In this document: in pieces, positions 1 to 9,909 of the stretch
Position numbering within the stretch: position 1 is the first letter of the stretch
Layout of the letters: every line of letters begins with the position of its first letter
Assembly: GCA_030407315.1 (NCBI GenBank)
Contig: JALQPE010002020.1
Location: forward strand, 1-64,000
DNA: 64,000 nt
DNA from: Asparagopsis taxiformis
Taxonomy: Eukaryota; Rhodophyta; Florideophyceae; Bonnemaisoniales; Bonnemaisoniaceae
Direction: 5' to 3'
The notes under the pieces: model-generated
Told to the model about the DNA's origin: nothing
The model's input: the letters and a program-made list of their open reading frames with translations, nothing else
Databases searched by the model: none
Program-made: the position numbers and the translations under genes

Positions 1-539
1 CCCTCCTACGGTCCCACCTAATACACTCCTCTGCCCTCACTACCCCAACACCGCAGCGTCTCCCCAATCCCATAAATATGCTGTCGGGCACTCCTCTCCG
101 AATCACACTCCAATCTAAACCCGCACTCCGTACATTTCCACCTCCTCCCCTGTACCATCCCAAGATTGCCATCCCTCCACAGAACACATCCTCATACCAC
201 AGAAGAATTTTCTTCCTCTCATACCTCATCCTTAAAACCTCCATCAGCTCCATGTAAATTTCGATGTAAATATTTTCTCACTATGCAATCTCAAACATGT
301 ATGAGCCTATGCCTTTCCGCTTTGTCAACCCTGAATATTGTACTCATGTATTCATAAAATAGGGCCACCCACATCCCTATCCCGTTCTGCAAGCTTTACA
401 AACCACTAGACGCATACTCCACAACTCATTGTATACTATACAACAAAACACTACTCGCTATTTCAGACGACGCGGTACACAAGTAGCGTAGTCTCAACCT
501 TCCGTGACGCCTTCCCTGATGCGTACAAGTGCGAAAACA
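1..539. other. Unassigned left edge, no gene seen
   Basis: C-rich then AT-rich sequence with no ORF I can support and no repeat shared with the rest of the window. A CACTAC at 449-454 followed by a loosely TIR-like stretch was considered as a transposon end but has no visible partner. Confidence 0.5.
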
Positions 540-599
540 CGTCTAGACGTATATCAGAAGTGAGTGCGGGAATTTTCGGCACAGGAGATGCTGGGCCAC

Positions 600-1085
600 C
601 AATTTGATTTTTCGGAATTTTAGAATTTCTGGGCTGGCCAGCAGTGCAATCGAGCTGGACATCCACCGGACGTCCATTTCAGGTTGGTCGTGAGAGAGTG
701 GGGTGGGACCATGATGGAACAAGGACCAAGATCTGTCCCTGGGTTATGTGAGCCTGAAATCGCCCCTTGTCAGGACGCCATTTAGCCTTACAGTTAGTGC
801 TTACAGAAGCCAGTGAGAACCCCACTCGGGGCGGCGGCCGGTGTCCTGGGCCGTTGTGGCCAAATTAGACACCCTGATTTGAATTAAAATTTGGGCTATT
901 CTCAAAAACATGCACATGTGAACATGTTTTTGAGATGGGGGTGTGCCGTACGGCACAATCGACCGCCCAAATCGATGTTTTTTGCAATATTTTTTGTGCC
1001 TGAAATTGTAGAATTTCTGGCTGGCCAGCAATGCATCTGAGCTGGACATCCACCGGACGTCCATTTCAGGTTGATCGTGTATCGT
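600..1085 (+). repeat. Structured repeat pair A-B (left flank of ParB/oxygenase gene)
   Basis: Two units of a dispersed repeat lie in the same orientation. Unit A (about 610-690) is partial. Unit B (about 870-1080) is complete and contains the 84-bp core at 889-972. The pair, including the spacer between the units with its GGGACCATGATG sequence, is a diverged direct copy of pair C-D at 5660-6410. The units end in a conserved stretch around GGACATCCACCGGACGTCC. No protein is credible here; the short ORFs in this stretch are repeat by-products that recur in every copy. Confidence 0.8.
889..972 (+). repeat. 84-bp three-way-junction core, copy B
   Basis: An outer stem ATTTGGGC/GCCCAAAT closes two internal hairpins: TCAAAAACATG paired with CATGTTTTTGA, and the perfect palindrome GTGCCGTACGGCAC. 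The same 84-bp layout recurs at 5696-5779, 6196-6279 and, inverted, at 10266-10349. Confidence 0.8.
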
Positions 1086-1341
1086 GCACGTCCACACATT
1101 ACCGGAAGCAAGTAGGCGATGAAGCACGTACAAACCCAATTGTTCTGCTATTTCTACCATAGACCATCGAGTCTAGAGATGTGAGGGAATCGTCCTGGAA
1201 ATCATGCTCCAACCACGAGGGAATGGACAATCTAGTTTGAAAGCATGGAACGGAAGTACATTATAGTAGTTCATAGATTGAAAGTGATAAAGGAGATGAT
1301 TATATTCTCGATAATTGTTTACCAAAGTAGTAGTTGTTAAG

Positions 1342-2414
1342 CTATCTAGCCGTCGGAAAATTGTTCTTCCTCTTCGTCCCACTATATTCAGGATCTCCCG
1401 GCAGAATAGGCGTTATCGGCAACTGTGGAGTTGATCTGCTCAAGATGAATTCTTCACCCGCTGTGAGGGTTCTCTTCTTGGGAGCTTCTGTCGTCTTCAT
1501 CCGCATCATTCCGAGCTGCCCTGTCTTCGGCCTACGATCTTTCTTGACCGGGATGGGAACAACTGTCTTGTGGCGAACATTGACAGGTGCCGGTTGACTT
1601 TGCCTGGCAGACCGGCGCGGAGCATTGGCGATTACTTCTTCTTCGAATCCCAACCGCCTGATGAAACCAAACGAAACATTGTCGGGAATCGGATACGACG
1701 CATTCCTGAAATACGTGTGATACCTCGTTGTCGTGTGTGACACAACTCTGTCGACATGCCCTGCCCCGGCATGTTGTACATGGCCGTGACCGATGAAGAC
1801 TGAACGTGGCGGAACGATTACCTTCTTCAGCTTCATCGTCTTGGCGTACATATCTAATCCAGCGCTTTGGAAAAGACGTACTTGTGGGACCCTGGACACA
1901 CCCAGATAGGGAATGGTCATCTCCGTTGGCAATAACAAAGTAACCCGGAAGTTGATCTTTGCGGTCGCGAGGAGGAACAGGGAAATCATTGTGTGGGACC
2001 TGCCGAGGACACCCCTTTCCCGTTATCAAAAACCGTCCCCCAGATGCCGGCATGACAAGTTTTCTCCCGGTAAACCGCACTCTCCAGCCCTATCAGCCGG
2101 ACAAGGATTCCCAACCACACATCCAGCAGGGCTCGCCGCGTCACAAACTTGAACCGGTCGATATGCGTCTCATCGTTCTCGGCATAGTCAACCAGGCAGT
2201 GGCGCGTAGACGTGAAGCGAGCCCTCCCCTCATTCCGGTTCTTCTCATCTGTTTCATCGTCCCCCGTATTGACAATGGGACTCCACAGCTGCCGGTTCCC
2301 AGGGTCCTTGTGCACCTGCTCCCCCTCCCATGTTCCCAAGAAGTACCGAAACCAATTCCTGGTTAGGAATTTCTTCCATGAGACCCAAGTCAAATGGGAA
2401 CTTGTCCGACGCAT
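1342..2414 (-). pseudogene. Oxygenase-like C-terminal half, three frames
   Basis: Homology to the sister copies passes through three frames. 2414-2050 holds the block KDPGNRQLW...NEGRARF, matching DPDWTPW...EKGRGIF in the copy at 58814. 2080-1960 holds GRFLITGKG and PHNDFP. 1989-1342 holds RSVFIGHGHVQHAGAG, TRYHTYF and a basic tail. The HxD...H...R order fits a double-stranded beta-helix 2OG-Fe(II) oxygenase, but identity to characterised enzymes is not visible by eye. A stop falls at 1342. Confidence 0.5.
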
Positions 2415-3441
2415 CGAGGTAGCTTACATCCGCGAAATTGTGCATCACCGTATACCCTCGCTCGTTGATTTCCGTTCGGCAATTGTGGAAGTACGCCATA
2501 CCAGTGCCGGCCTCATACGAATCCTTCCAGCTTGTAGACATTCGCGCAACCTGGGCGAAGTCCAGCCTCGAGGGTAGAAACGTCGATGTAGGCTCACACA
2601 TCGCCTTGGCAGCCATCTTCCACGCTGCGAAAAACATCGGATAGATGGTGTCGATCTCCAAAACAAGATGACGAGCCCGATGTTGTTCCGGAATATGCAG
2701 CCCCTCAAACACAGGGTCCATCGCCACTTGCTTCAAATACCTCACCTCTCTGCCCTCCTCATCGATTTCCACACTCTCCAATAACAACCTGAGCTCAATC
2801 GGGGGCAGACAGCCAACCCTCACCGATGCGATGACGTCCGGGGGACGCTGCGCCAGATGATGCCCTTCGGCTCGGTCTTTGACTTCGAAATCGTCAGGAA
2901 GAGATGGCATACGGTCGTCGAACAGGAGGTCGTGTTCAGAAGGAGAGTCACGAACGATGTAACCGTCTTCATCGACTTCCACTCCTCCGGAACAGTGAAT
3001 GTAATTGTCACTTCGCGGACCCCCTTGCTTTCGACTTGGCCCTCGTCTGCACCTGTTTGTCTTCCTCGTCCGAAGCGGTATGGACAGATTCTTGGTTGGA
3101 GGGAGTCGCACCAGCACTTGGTTATCTTGGGGGACAATCTCAACGGCAGAATCGGGGGAACGGGCGGAGTCTTCGTCACCCTCATCACCGGAAACAGTGG
3201 CTTGTTGTTGATCGGTGGGTTTATCAACAACGGCCTGCTCTTCTTCCCCGGCGGATTGTTGTACCACAACCGGCTCTTCTTCCTCGAGGCGTGTGCTCCC
3301 CGTCGAGCGAAGTCGCTGTGAACGGCGGCGGATGCCATGCGAAGCAGGCTCATGTTCGACATTCCGCTGCTTCTTGTGAGTGAGTCTCACATTGGCAGCA
3401 GAAGGGCGGCGTTTGCGTCGAGCCTTAGTCTTCTTCTTCAA
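2254..3441 (-). CDS. Middle segment: basic linker to start of oxygenase-like fold
   Basis: The frame opens at a TTG, not an ATG, directly overlapping the end of the ParB-like segment, so it is a continuation rather than an independent gene. It begins with a lysine/arginine-rich stretch (KKKTKARRKRRPS), then an acidic linker, then a globular part that includes MAYFHNC and GYTVMHNF. The latter corresponds to VGFTIMDGIF in the copy at 58814-61912 and to MGVVVVEGLL in the pseudogene at 18331-20597. The open frame ends at 2254, but homology moves to another frame near 2300. Confidence 0.5.
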   Translation of the reverse strand: MKKKTKARRKRRPSAANVRLTHKKQRNVEHEPASHGIRRRSQRLRSTGSTRLEEEEPVVVQQSAGEEEQAVVDKPTDQQQATVSGDEGDEDSARSPDSAVEIVPQDNQVLVRLPPTKNLSIPLRTRKTNRCRRGPSRKQGGPRSDNYIHCSGGVEVDEDGYIVRDSPSEHDLLFDDRMPSLPDDFEVKDRAEGHHLAQRPPDVIASVRVGCLPPIELRLLLESVEIDEEGREVRYLKQVAMDPVFEGLHIPEQHRARHLVLEIDTIYPMFFAAWKMAAKAMCEPTSTFLPSRLDFAQVARMSTSWKDSYEAGTGMAYFHNCRTEINERGYTVMHNFADVSYLDASDKFPFDLGLMEEIPNQELVSVLLGNMGGGAGAQGPWEPAAVESHCQYGGR

Positions 3442-4648
3442 TGTCGGATTGAAAAAACTCTTTCAAGTTCGTTTCCAAATCCTGTAAACGCGTGGTTCTC
3501 CGTCGCATTCGAACCTCACTGCTCCGGTCGTCCCCTCTATACATTGCAATGGCATTGGTGAGATGCCATTGCAACTCCTTCGGCTGCTTAACCGACCCAA
3601 TTGCCATCTCTGTGCTCAGAAATGACTTGCGCATAATACTCTTTGGGCGCCCATACGCAGCGTACAGAGAATTTGCGATTGCAGTCACGCGACGGACGTA
3701 TGTATAGAAGTCGTTCACGTCAAAGCGTCCATCCGGACGTCCACCATGAGCAGGGTTCAAGTACTCCGAAAGACCACGCAAGACGAAGACAAAGTTTTCT
3801 TCCAGCAACTCGCGCACTATCTTGTGGTCCAGGTGCGTTATCCCAATCTCGTTGCGGCGCTCGGAATTGTTCAGCTCACGCAACACTTCGTCGAGAACAG
3901 GATGCTTCAGCGTTGCTATAGCCAAACGCGTCCACCGCCGGGCCGTGTTCGTTGAATTCATCATCCCCATGAACTGCGCCTCGAACAATGTTCGGATGAC
4001 ATCAGACTCACGCAAGTCGCCAGCGTTTTCCACGTTATTTGCAACAGCAATCGTACGGATGAACTGCTGGATGGACGACAAGATTCGAACCAGGGAGCGC
4101 TCCGTCAGTTGCGTCCCAGTCGTATGGTTCGACTCTGCACTCTTGTGGATGATCTCATGAGGCTGAAGATCACTGTCGTCCTTGCGGCGAAGGTAGTACA
4201 CATCCAGAGGCTGAGTAACCCAGCGCAAGCGGTTTGCGTCCTGTGGCAGCTTGGTTCTGTGCATACGGGTGAGGCGCGTGAAGTCATCCGCAATGCTATG
4301 CATAGCATTGAGACGATGCAGTCCGTCGATCACGGTCACGTTCGCATTGGCATGGAATTTGCCATTCTGGAACAGACGCGTGGCGGCGGACAGATGCGTG
4401 TTCTGCGACCTCAGCACCGTCACAGTGATACGCGAAGAGCTCACATACCCCACAGCCAACATATTGTTGCGCAGGTCCTCCACGTGGTCTTCTTTCACAT
4501 CGCGAAGGGTCACGGCCGGTTCCACTAGCTGCCTCACCAACACAGTCGCTCCTTCTCCGACGTAATCCGACGTCACAAACTTGGGCACCGTAATTTGCGT
4601 CCCCTGCTGCTCACGAATGCTTTCCGCCACCTCCGGTTCGTCGTCCAC
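3425..4648 (-). CDS. ParB-like domain segment
   Basis: About 407 residues. The diagnostic part is VIDGLHRLNAMHSI (roughly residues 107-120), matching the DG-x-HR-x-x-A signature of ParB/Srx-fold proteins, followed by RW and a conserved HEII...SAESNHTTG block. The intact gene at 58814-61912 has the same order (IDGGHRISALQSI, then RW, HPLEVMRISQ, LNEKTHD), so the two are homologous. ParB-fold proteins bind DNA or act as CTPases or nucleases; which applies here cannot be told. The frame ends in a (GAA)n run at about 3430, where the next segment starts in another frame, suggesting slippage. Confidence 0.6.
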   Translation of the reverse strand: MDDEPEVAESIREQQGTQITVPKFVTSDYVGEGATVLVRQLVEPAVTLRDVKEDHVEDLRNNMLAVGYVSSSRITVTVLRSQNTHLSAATRLFQNGKFHANANVTVIDGLHRLNAMHSIADDFTRLTRMHRTKLPQDANRLRWVTQPLDVYYLRRKDDSDLQPHEIIHKSAESNHTTGTQLTERSLVRILSSIQQFIRTIAVANNVENAGDLRESDVIRTLFEAQFMGMMNSTNTARRWTRLAIATLKHPVLDEVLRELNNSERRNEIGITHLDHKIVRELLEENFVFVLRGLSEYLNPAHGGRPDGRFDVNDFYTYVRRVTAIANSLYAAYGRPKSIMRKSFLSTEMAIGSVKQPKELQWHLTNAIAMYRGDDRSSEVRMRRRTTRLQDLETNLKEFFQSDIEEED

Positions 4649-4653
4649 CTCGG

Positions 4654-5337
4654 TTACGTCCTGCGTAGTAGCTTCGGTGACGTTGGAGCGAGCAGGGTGC
4701 TTCGTGCCTCCACTGGAGGCTCTAGCAGAGCGAGCAGGTGCTTCGTGCCTCCACTGGAGGCTCTGGCAGAGCGAGCAGGGCGCTTCGTGCCTCCCGAAAC
4801 CGGGACGGAGCGTGCTGGATGCTTCGTACCCCCCGAACCAGTGATTTCGCCTGCCGGACCGGTACTGGGCATCCGTCCCGAGCTGGCCTGGTTCGTCGCT
4901 GCGTTGAAGTTTGACGCTGCAGCAGGGGTACGAATGTCGCTAGGGCCATCCTCCGCAGCGGGGCGCATCATCCGAGTATCCCAAGGGTAAAACGCCGCGG
5001 CGTATGCTCCACCCATCGTCTCCGGCGGTCCCTCGGCGCCATCAAACATGTACGGGAACGGGAGGTCCTTGAACTTGTCCTTAGTCGCAATGTTGCGCAC
5101 GACGATATAGTCCGCCTCGTCGGTTTCCGGCAGCTTGTGGTTGTGCAGCGTGCGCGGAAGGCCAACATCGCCACCAGCAGTGCTCACCGAAGCCGTCCCA
5201 ATATGCACAGCCGCACCGTCCACGTCCGCAAACAAATTGACATCGACGCCGCGCTTGAGTCCGCGCGACTCCGCTGACGCGCTCACTTGATCGCCGCAAA
5301 CCGTTGAAAACAAACTGCTGAAATGCGTATCCGCCAT
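4654..5337 (-). CDS. N-terminal segment of ParB/oxygenase gene
   Basis: The reading frame opens at the ATG at 5335-5337, a better start than upstream candidates because the preceding 180 bases look like leader. The protein is low complexity after about residue 150 and ends in imperfect repeats of the type SGGTKHPARS. The DNA repeats start with GAGCGAGCAGGG, but the copy near 4730 has only two Gs in the run (GAGCGAGCAGGTG), one base fewer than its neighbours. That single base shifts the frame; without it the frame would run into the ParB-like segment. No known domain is visible here. Confidence 0.5.
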   Translation of the reverse strand: MADTHFSSLFSTVCGDQVSASAESRGLKRGVDVNLFADVDGAAVHIGTASVSTAGGDVGLPRTLHNHKLPETDEADYIVVRNIATKDKFKDLPFPYMFDGAEGPPETMGGAYAAAFYPWDTRMMRPAAEDGPSDIRTPAAASNFNAATNQASSGRMPSTGPAGEITGSGGTKHPARSVPVSGGTKRPARSARASSGGTKHLLALLEPPVEARSTLLAPTSPKLLRRT

Positions 5338-6708
5338 GGTTGTTGAGTGGAAAGGAAAAAGAGATGGTTGACGTTGACGTATTGGAGTGATGTGGATGGT
5401 ATGTTTCACGTTGAAGAATGGTCGTGAACGCCAATCGCTGGAAATAATAACACAATACAACCGAAATTTGTTAGGTACAGACCTATCGTGACCGCTGGAA
5501 TGCAAGAGAGGCAATCGAGATGTGAGTGTCCGTTCGGAACGGGCCCGAGTCGGGCTCTCGAAACCTGACGAGGTGGCGTGAAGCAGGCAGTGTCCTTGAT
5601 GTGTAATGTGTTAAAATTACAGCTGTCAAGCTAGGCGGCTTTTGGGGTGGCTGCGAGCACCCCTTTATCCGGTGGACACCCTGATTTGAGTTAAAATTTG
5701 GGCTATTCTCAAAACATGCACATGTGAACATGTGTTTGAGATGGGGGTGTGCCGTACGGCACAATCGACCCGCCCAAATCGTTGATTTTTGCAAGATTTT
5801 TTTGTGCCCGAAATTTTAGAATTTCTGGGCTGGCCAGCAGTGCAATCGAGCTGGACATCCACCGGACGTCCATTTCAGGTTGGTCGTGTGCTGCCTACAT
5901 CCACGAATTGCAGCAACTAAGCAGGCGGGTTCACTACTAATACAAGTGCACGGAATATGAGTAACGTGATGGGTGAGTAGTGTTTGTGTTGAGGGAGTAA
6001 GGCGGGACCATGATGAAACACGGAAGAAGATTTCTCCCTAGCATAACTTAGGCTTAAAGCCTGGAATCGAACCTTCGTAAGACGCGATTTTGGCTTACAG
6101 TTGGTGCTTACGGAAGCCAGTAATGGCCCCGCTCGGGGCGGCGGCCGGTTCCTGGGGCCGTTGTGGCCAAATTAGACACCCTGATTTGAATTAAAATTTG
6201 GGCTATTCTCAAAAACATGCACATGTGAACATGTGTTTGAGATGGGGGTGTGCCGTACGGCACAATCGACCGCCCAAATCGATGTTTTTTGCAATATTTT
6301 TTCTGCCCGAAATTGTAGAATTTCTGGTATGGCCAGCAATGCATCTGAGCTGGACATCCCCATGTCCAGTGGCCGTCCGGATGTCGCTCACCTGGTAAGC
6401 GTGATGCACCTGTGACAACCTATGTGACTGCAGTCACAGCCGCCATGGCGGCCGTGCAGTACAACACTCAAAGACAGGGAATCACAATCTTTTTAAATTT
6501 TTCTCTACCACGTATCCGTCACAACTTATTACCTACACCGGTTACGGGTTTCAAGACCTTTCCAGTGCTGTGTACCCGTATACTCTGTTCCGTTCGATAT
6601 CAACCAGTGTTCCTCACGAAAGAGTGCAAACGTCACGAGATACGTCGTCAAATTTGACTGTCTCGCCGAGCGGTCGCCATCCTGTACCGAATTTCCACTC
6701 ATTCCATT
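5338..6708. promoter_or_regulatory. Divergent intergenic region with repeats C and D
   Basis: These 1.4 kb separate the start of the minus-strand ParB/oxygenase gene from the plus-strand methyltransferase-SET gene, so both promoters should lie here. Most of it is repeat pair C-D. The 300 bases before 6709 are unique and contain no obvious TATA box I would defend. No coding sequence is supported. Confidence 0.5.
5600..6410 (+). repeat. Structured repeat pair C-D
   Basis: Unit C (about 5665-5885) and unit D (about 6130-6400) are complete copies of the structured repeat, both with the 84-bp core (5696-5779 and 6196-6279). D and B share the extra left sequence CGGGGCGGCGGCCGG; C and E share TTACAGCTGTC further out. 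The A-B and C-D pairs are therefore longer homologous duplications around the ParB/oxygenase gene. Confidence 0.8.
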
Positions 6709-9700
6709 ATGACGAATAAGCGCAGGCGCAACAGCAATCCGATCGTTGACGACGCAACCGTGCCAATTCTGCGCGAACCCGCTAGCCCTTGGGAGGATTC
6801 TAGTGACATGGGTACACGTCGAAACGTAGGTCGCGCCGCCCGCGAAACTACTCTCGCTGGCAAAGACTTCCTCCGCCTCTTGCTGGATTTATTCGCCCAC
6901 TCAAGTTTCGCAGACTTGACGGACAAGCCGGGAGGTTTCACATACGCGGACCTTGGCGCTTGGGTTGCGCAGGGCACGGAAGAACAATTTCTGGCGCTGC
7001 AAGGTCGACTCAGCATGGCCTTCAGCGGTCGTTCGAAGAATGCTGGAGTCGAGGCGGATGTTGCCGAAATCGTCATGGCAGAGATGAACGTTGAGCGAGC
7101 CAAGCAGATTGTTCGTCTGGCATTACCGATTGCCGAGTTTTCAAGACAGGATGAGCGTATCGGGCAATGGGTTGAGCACTGCATCCTTTCTGGGATCGTG
7201 CCGCAGACCTTCCTTATTGGATGTAACATGCTTCCTTCGCCACTACAGGCGCCGCAGCGCGGGGAACCAAGCGCCTTCGTTCTTGCTCCACCGGAAACGT
7301 TCGAGGTATTGATGTATTTCCAAGCGTTGTCTATCATCCGAAATCACAACAAGAACCTGCCGCGTCGCCGAATAGGCGACGCGGCCGAAGAGGGGAACGA
7401 AGCCGCACGCGTCCCAGCCCATCGGAAAAGCACTAATCGAGCTTGTTACGTGGTTCAAGTTTTATACCATGCTTGGACCGATGTGGCCTTCGCCGCAAAG
7501 TTTTCCAGCTTCGAAGAGTTGATGGCGCCGTACATCATTTTCGACAGCAGTGAGCATTGGTTTGACGTGCTCGATGAAGGTCTATTCGCACCGATAGAGC
7601 AGAAGCTAGATCTCTACCACGACAAAGCTCCCCTATCTCATCCTGATGGATATGGTGGAAAAGTAGAGACAAGAACCAGTGCGCAGCACAGTGCATTTAG
7701 GGACCTTGTGAGGAAGTTCTTCGACCGGTTGCAGTTTCTTATCGTCAACCCGGACCTGTACACCTGGCCGGAGTCCGACCGCTGGGGGGCGCTGGAAATA
7801 TACTTGTCAAGCGGAAATCCGGACAAGCTGCCAGCGTACTTTGACACCCTCGACGAAGACGTTATGGCTGTCCTCCGCCCGGCACCACAAGCCGCGGACG
7901 CAGAAAAGGTCCCCAAGCCGGTTGATGACACTCCCACTCGTCGCAACACAGGAGGGAGAGGTTTGGTTCCGTCGACAAGACACACAACCAGGCTTCAACT
8001 TGGACCTGGGAGGACCAGTCTTACTGCCCAAGGGCCGTCGTCTCCCCCGTCACCGTCACCCCATGCGACAGAAGAGCAGGAAAGTGAAGGGCAGGCTCTC
8101 GCAAAGGACTTTCTTTCGAAAATGAGTCAGTATTGCCGGGTGTATGACGTCCCTTTCGAAGATTTGGTCAGTGCCGACGAGAGCCGAGAACACGTGCCCA
8201 TCACGGGCAACGTTCAGCTCATTCTGACAGATCCGCCCTACAATGTTCGTCGTAAGAGGAACGATTCCAACTCTTCGTACGACAGGCTAACTGCAGAAGA
8301 TATGCAGGCTAGCATCGAAGTGTTTGACGAGCTGTTGCGCCCCGGTGGCCACGGCATCGTGTTCTGCTCCGTTTTGCAGTTCTACGAATGGTTCCATTAC
8401 TTGGAAACGTACAAAGGACCGCAGTCAGAAGGCCCAACCGATGCTGCTGCCAGTGATGACGGGTCGGATGAAGAAGAGGTTACGTCCATGAATTCGGACT
8501 CCGAAGCATCGCAGCACAGTGGCGAAGAAAGTGCGGATGAGGAGGAGGAGGAGGACGAGGAGGACGTCGTTCGGAATTCAGTTTTCTTCGTTGACGAGGT
8601 ACCTCTGTTGTTTGTCCGACTACCTGGGCACCTCTATCAAATGCCGGGGCGGAAGAGGTACCAACGCATGAACATGGCAGAGGTCGCTATCCACTTCTGG
8701 AAGCGAGGTGTTCCGTTCAAGACCGGAAGCGAGATGGTGGCCTATAGGAACCACGGATACATGGACGGCACGTACCCGGCGTGGTGCAACGTCACCATCA
8801 ATATGCCCGCCATCGATTCGAATGAGATGGTGTGGCGAACAAGGAGCACAACCGGTGCTACGGTCAGAGTTCGTGCAGAGCAGAAGAGCGTCGCTCTCAT
8901 GATGGAGTTGATCAGCCAGCATTCACAGCCTGGTGATATTGTTGTCGATCCATTCTCTGGCACTTTCGCAACGGGAAAAGCAGCTATGAGCTTGCCTGAG
9001 CACCGTGTTTTCGTCGGCAGTGACATGGACAAATTGTGTGTGGCACGATCGCTTCCAAAGCTGTGTGCAGTCATGTCACGTGTAATTCTTTCAAACAACA
9101 CTGACATGAGGGTCACGACAGAAGCGAAACAGAGTGCTGAGAAGTTCTTGGCGTCCCCCTCTGTCACGATGCGTACGCAGAGGGAACGCAGGATCATCGA
9201 ACCCCCACCTGGCCTTCCCCTGTACCAGAGGTTCCCGAAATATATTCGGCAGTACCTCTGGCAGCTGTGCCCAGAGTCGATTGCGTCGCACGAGCACATG
9301 GAAAAACCGGTACATTATTGGCCACCTTCCCTGCGCCGCTGGTTGCAAACTGAAAACCCTCGCGTGATGCGGGCACACGATTGTGTTGCGAAAAAATTGA
9401 GCGTTCGACCATCGCTGATTAAGCATCCAAATGCAGGAAGAGGGCTCTTCGCTGAACAGACATTTAATGTTGGCGACGAAGTATGTGCATACTACGGAAC
9501 TGTTGTGTACTCTGATATGAGCAAGGAGTCGATGAGGTTCGCGTACGGAGAGGGTCACATGGCGATAACGAAGGAAACATTCTTGATGTATGCCATCAAG
9601 CTGTATGCAACAGCGGAGGACGACGAAAACATCGAGCATCCAATTTGGATTGTTCCGGCTCCGTTCTGTTCGGCGCAGTTCATCAACGACCCGCGGTATT

Positions 9701-9909
9701 TGCGAGGTGAGGACACTCCGGCGGAAGACACCAGGCGGATGGCCAACGTCGAGTTTGTCGAGAACTACAGCAGCGGTTCGACGGGGAAGAAGCTCAAGGC
9801 GAAGGACCTAGAAAATCCGAAGATCATTGTAGTACGTGCAATCCGCGATATCCGTCCGGGGCAGGAGCTCTACGTTCATTATGGGACAGCGTTTAGAGCA
9901 TGGAATTAG
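6709..9909 (+). CDS. DNA amino-methyltransferase + SET domain fusion protein
   Basis: An intact 1066-aa ORF starting at a good ATG. Residues 1-440 are unrecognised. The methyltransferase part has LTDPPYN (DPPY at residues 508-511, motif IV) and downstream VVDPFSGTFATG (residues 745-756, motif I position), i.e. motif IV before motif I, the order of beta-class N6-adenine/N4-cytosine methyltransferases (PF01555 type). An acidic insert (run of E/D, about residues 585-620) separates the halves. The C-terminus (about 905-1066) is a SET domain: NAGRGLFA, YYGTVVY, FINDPRY, ANVEFVE and PGQELYVHYG. The canonical NHS is not seen; FIND sits in its place. Inferred role: methylation of DNA plus lysine methylation of histones or other proteins. 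The substrate is unknown. It is flanked by repeats D and inverted E and transcribed away from the ParB/oxygenase gene. Confidence 0.85.
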   Translation: MTNKRRRNSNPIVDDATVPILREPASPWEDSSDMGTRRNVGRAARETTLAGKDFLRLLLDLFAHSSFADLTDKPGGFTYADLGAWVAQGTEEQFLALQGRLSMAFSGRSKNAGVEADVAEIVMAEMNVERAKQIVRLALPIAEFSRQDERIGQWVEHCILSGIVPQTFLIGCNMLPSPLQAPQRGEPSAFVLAPPETFEVLMYFQALSIIRNHNKNLPRRRIGDAAEEGNEAARVPAHRKSTNRACYVVQVLYHAWTDVAFAAKFSSFEELMAPYIIFDSSEHWFDVLDEGLFAPIEQKLDLYHDKAPLSHPDGYGGKVETRTSAQHSAFRDLVRKFFDRLQFLIVNPDLYTWPESDRWGALEIYLSSGNPDKLPAYFDTLDEDVMAVLRPAPQAADAEKVPKPVDDTPTRRNTGGRGLVPSTRHTTRLQLGPGRTSLTAQGPSSPPSPSPHATEEQESEGQALAKDFLSKMSQYCRVYDVPFEDLVSADESREHVPITGNVQLILTDPPYNVRRKRNDSNSSYDRLTAEDMQASIEVFDELLRPGGHGIVFCSVLQFYEWFHYLETYKGPQSEGPTDAAASDDGSDEEEVTSMNSDSEASQHSGEESADEEEEEDEEDVVRNSVFFVDEVPLLFVRLPGHLYQMPGRKRYQRMNMAEVAIHFWKRGVPFKTGSEMVAYRNHGYMDGTYPAWCNVTINMPAIDSNEMVWRTRSTTGATVRVRAEQKSVALMMELISQHSQPGDIVVDPFSGTFATGKAAMSLPEHRVFVGSDMDKLCVARSLPKLCAVMSRVILSNNTDMRVTTEAKQSAEKFLASPSVTMRTQRERRIIEPPPGLPLYQRFPKYIRQYLWQLCPESIASHEHMEKPVHYWPPSLRRWLQTENPRVMRAHDCVAKKLSVRPSLIKHPNAGRGLFAEQTFNVGDEVCAYYGTVVYSDMSKESMRFAYGEGHMAITKETFLMYAIKLYATAEDDENIEHPIWIVPAPFCSAQFINDPRYLRGEDTPAEDTRRMANVEFVENYSSGSTGKKLKAKDLENPKIIVVRAIRDIRPGQELYVHYGTAFRAWN

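Larger units (their letters stand above)
1342..5337 (-). pseudogene. ParB-like + 2OG-Fe(II) oxygenase-like fusion, frameshifted
   Basis: One long minus-strand gene split over several frames, starting at the ATG at 5335-5337. The order is: a low-complexity N-terminus (5337-4654); a ParB-like domain with the VIDGLHRLNAM motif (4648-3425); a basic/acidic linker and middle region (3441-2254); then an oxygenase-like end. In that end, GYTVMHNF (about 2455) marks the start of the fold, HND at 1993-1985 is a candidate HxD iron ligand pair, the histidine of VQHAGAG (1773-1771) is the candidate distal ligand, and the arginine of TRYH (1725-1723) the candidate 2OG-binding residue. Frames change near 4740, 3430, 2300, 2050 and 1960. 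Two other loci (18331-20597 and 58814-61912) show the same block order, which supports one ancestral protein. It is divergent from the methyltransferase-SET gene at 6709. Introns instead of indels are possible, but I see no clear splice signals. Confidence 0.65.

Noticed and set aside
449..475. A CACTA terminus near the left edge
   Set aside because: CACTAC followed by weak similarity only; no subterminal repeats and no partner end found.
801..1160. 119-aa minus-strand ORF and similar ORFs at 6108-6344 and 10171-10413
   Set aside because: They are translations of the structured repeat, recur in several frames and carry no domain.
3425..4648. Bacterial or plasmid contamination because of the ParB-like motif
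   Set aside because: The gene sits among eukaryotic transposons, has long disordered linkers and shares its architecture with a gene inside a CACTA element.
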